Source: Clostridia bacterium (GTDB taxonomy: Bacteria > Bacillota > Clostridia > TANB77 > CAG-508). Taken from it: a stretch of 64,000 nucleotides of DNA. This document shows positions 62,823 through 64,000 of this stretch, piece by piece. Under the pieces are notes generated by a model. The model made no database searches, had not been told where the DNA came from, and saw only the letters and a program-made list of their open reading frames with translations. Positions within the stretch are counted from its first letter, which is position 1. Each line of letters starts with the position of its first letter. The stretch is taken from assembly GCA_017430135.1 (NCBI GenBank), contig JAFRNM010000008.1:1-64000 (forward strand), written 5' to 3'. The position numbers were made by a program, and so were the translations under genes.

Positions 62823-62845
62823 TAGTTTTATAAAAATTTACTCCC

Positions 62846-62872
62846 AACTTTTGGGATGTGTCCCCAAAAGTT
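62846..62872. repeat. GGGGACA-type hairpin repeat, copy 2
   Basis: AACTTTTGGG (62846-62855), loop ATGTGTC, exact complement 62863-62872. It stands between two divergent promoters. A further half copy (TTCCCAAAAGTTT) follows near 62878-62890. Confidence 0.6.
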
Positions 62873-62907
62873 AAAAGTTCCCAAAAGTTTTTCCCACCAT
62901 TTTCCAT

Positions 62908-62936
62908 TTGACAAAAAGCCAATTTCCGTATACAAT
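62908..62936 (+). promoter_or_regulatory. Promoter of the dehydratase-activase gene
   Basis: TTGACA (62908-62913), 17-base spacer, TACAAT (62931-62936), 67 bases before the ATG. Confidence 0.7.
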
Positions 62937-63003
62937 AGAGGATGAAAAGTTGGGGCTAATATATAAATTTTAGTTTCAAACTTAGTCGAAAGGATTAGGA
63001 AAT

Positions 63004-64000
63004 ATGGATACTTTACATGTAGGATTGGATGTTGGTTCAACAACAGTCAAAATCATAGTATTAAATGAAGAAAAACAAGTTATTTATAAAGATTACCAAA
63101 GACACTATTCAGACACAAAAAACACTGTATGTACAGTTCTTGAAAATTTAATAAAAATGTACCCAAATAACACATTCACACTAGCCCTAACAGGTTCTGG
63201 TGCTATGAGTGCTGCTAAATTTTTAGGTGTTAACTTTATACAAGAAGTTGTATCTTGTAAAAGATCAGTTGAAAAATACATACCTCAAACTGATGTCGTA
63301 ATAGAGCTTGGTGGAGAAGATGCAAAAATTATTTATTTTGATAAAACAATAGAACAACGTATGAATGGTACTTGTGCTGGTGGAACTGGTGCATTTTTAG
63401 ACCAAATGGCATCATTATTACACACAGACACAGCAGGTTTAAATGAACTTGCAAAAACTTTTAACACAATTTACCCAATAGCTTCTCGTTGTGGAGTTTT
63501 TGCTAAAACAGATATACAACCTTTAATTAACGAAGGTGCTGCAAAAGAAGACATTGCTGCATCTATTTTCCAAGCAGTTGTAAACCAAACAATAAGTGGT
63601 TTAGCATGTGGTAGACCAATTAGAGGAAATGTAGCATTTTTAGGTGGACCATTAAATTATCTATCTGAATTAAGAAAAAGATTTATTGTAACTTTAGATT
63701 TAAAACCAGATGAAATAATAGTTCCAGAAGAAGCTCACCTATTAGTTGCAAAAGGAGCAGCACTTGATTCATTAGAAGCTACTCCAATAACTGCAGAAGA
63801 ATTAGAAAAGAAAATAGAAAATCTAAAAATATCAAAAGATAACACAACGAAGCCAATTGCTCCACTTTTTGATAATGATGAAGATTATAAAAAATTCAAA
63901 GAAAGACATGAAAAAAATAAAGTAACAAGAAAAGACCTAGCTACTTATGAAGGAGACTGCTATTTAGGAATAGATGCTGGATCTACTACAACAAAACTTG
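63004..64000 (+). CDS. 2-hydroxyacyl-CoA dehydratase activase-like protein (3' end beyond window)
   Basis: The frame opens at 63004 with AGGA upstream and runs past the window end (332 codons seen). LHVGLDVGSTTVKIIVL is the ASKHA phosphate loop; MNGTCAGGTGAFLDQMA and IASRCGVFAKTDIQPL carry the two cysteines that bridge a [4Fe-4S] cluster between subunits. A second copy of the phosphate loop (YLGIDAGSTTTKL) starts at the window end, so this is the large two-domain form (over 1,000 residues, with DUF2229). It activates 2-hydroxyacyl-CoA dehydratases or acts in related ATP-driven electron transfer. Confidence 0.9.
   Translation, partial: MDTLHVGLDVGSTTVKIIVLNEEKQVIYKDYQRHYSDTKNTVCTVLENLIKMYPNNTFTLALTGSGAMSAAKFLGVNFIQEVVSCKRSVEKYIPQTDVVIELGGEDAKIIYFDKTIEQRMNGTCAGGTGAFLDQMASLLHTDTAGLNELAKTFNTIYPIASRCGVFAKTDIQPLINEGAAKEDIAASIFQAVVNQTISGLACGRPIRGNVAFLGGPLNYLSELRKRFIVTLDLKPDEIIVPEEAHLLVAKGAALDSLEATPITAEELEKKIENLKISKDNTTKPIAPLFDNDEDYKKFKERHEKNKVTRKDLATYEGDCYLGIDAGSTTTKL

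Overview
This window is strongly AT-rich and carries spmA, spmB, a GerM-like gene, a SpoVT/AbrB-type regulator, comEA, dprA, comM and a MurT/GatD-like pair. That set points to an endospore-forming, low-GC Gram-positive anaerobe of the class Clostridia, probably a gut lineage. The species cannot be named from the sequence.

Positions 1-18.2 kb form an accessory, defence-rich island. From the left edge it holds a divergent RelA/SpoT-domain gene with a DUF5677-like partner; a small membrane/soluble pair of unknown function; and a restriction-modification cluster (controller, fused two-domain adenine methylase, HNH endonuclease, and a nuclease-like gene broken by an in-frame TAG). A tRNA 3'-half relic and a truncated integrase follow, then a Ro60-like (DUF2828, TROVE-vWA) gene with a small repressor and a folded leader RNA. 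The island ends with a type II Thoeris operon (TIR plus 2TM-macro effector), which has a small antisense RNA gene inside its leader, and an ATPase-TOPRIM pair. A second integrase relic marks the right edge near 18.2 kb.

Positions 18.3-43.6 kb are mixed metabolic and envelope genes: Nudix, YjbR, a GH5 glucanase, a split chromate transporter, a two-component system with an ABC/FtsX exporter, XRE regulators, guanine deaminase, a secreted nuclease, a CotH/DUF4956/VTC/carbohydrate-binding cluster, a polysaccharide flippase, and an operon joining a MurT-like ligase, a GatD-like protein without its catalytic residues, and a diaminobutyrate-type aminotransferase. Positions 43.7-64 kb are housekeeping: initiator tRNA-Met, comM-dprA-yraN, comEA, a D,D-carboxypeptidase, an LCP protein, a Gld-type ABC cluster, spmAB, an AbrB-type regulator, rsmI, a trmN6-like gene, gerM, an ORF6N-PLD gene and the start of a large acyl-CoA dehydratase activase.

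The most striking observation crosses these regions. Four conserved genes (chrA, VTC, comM, spmA) each carry one +1 frameshift, and in all four the zero-frame codon at the break is CGG. Skipping its C restores a conserved glycine (GGN) and the family's normal C-terminal sequence. A by-eye scan found no other in-frame CGG in the window. This suggests that CGG is unassigned here and is bypassed, or that CGGN is read as a four-base glycine codon. A sequencing artefact must be excluded first.
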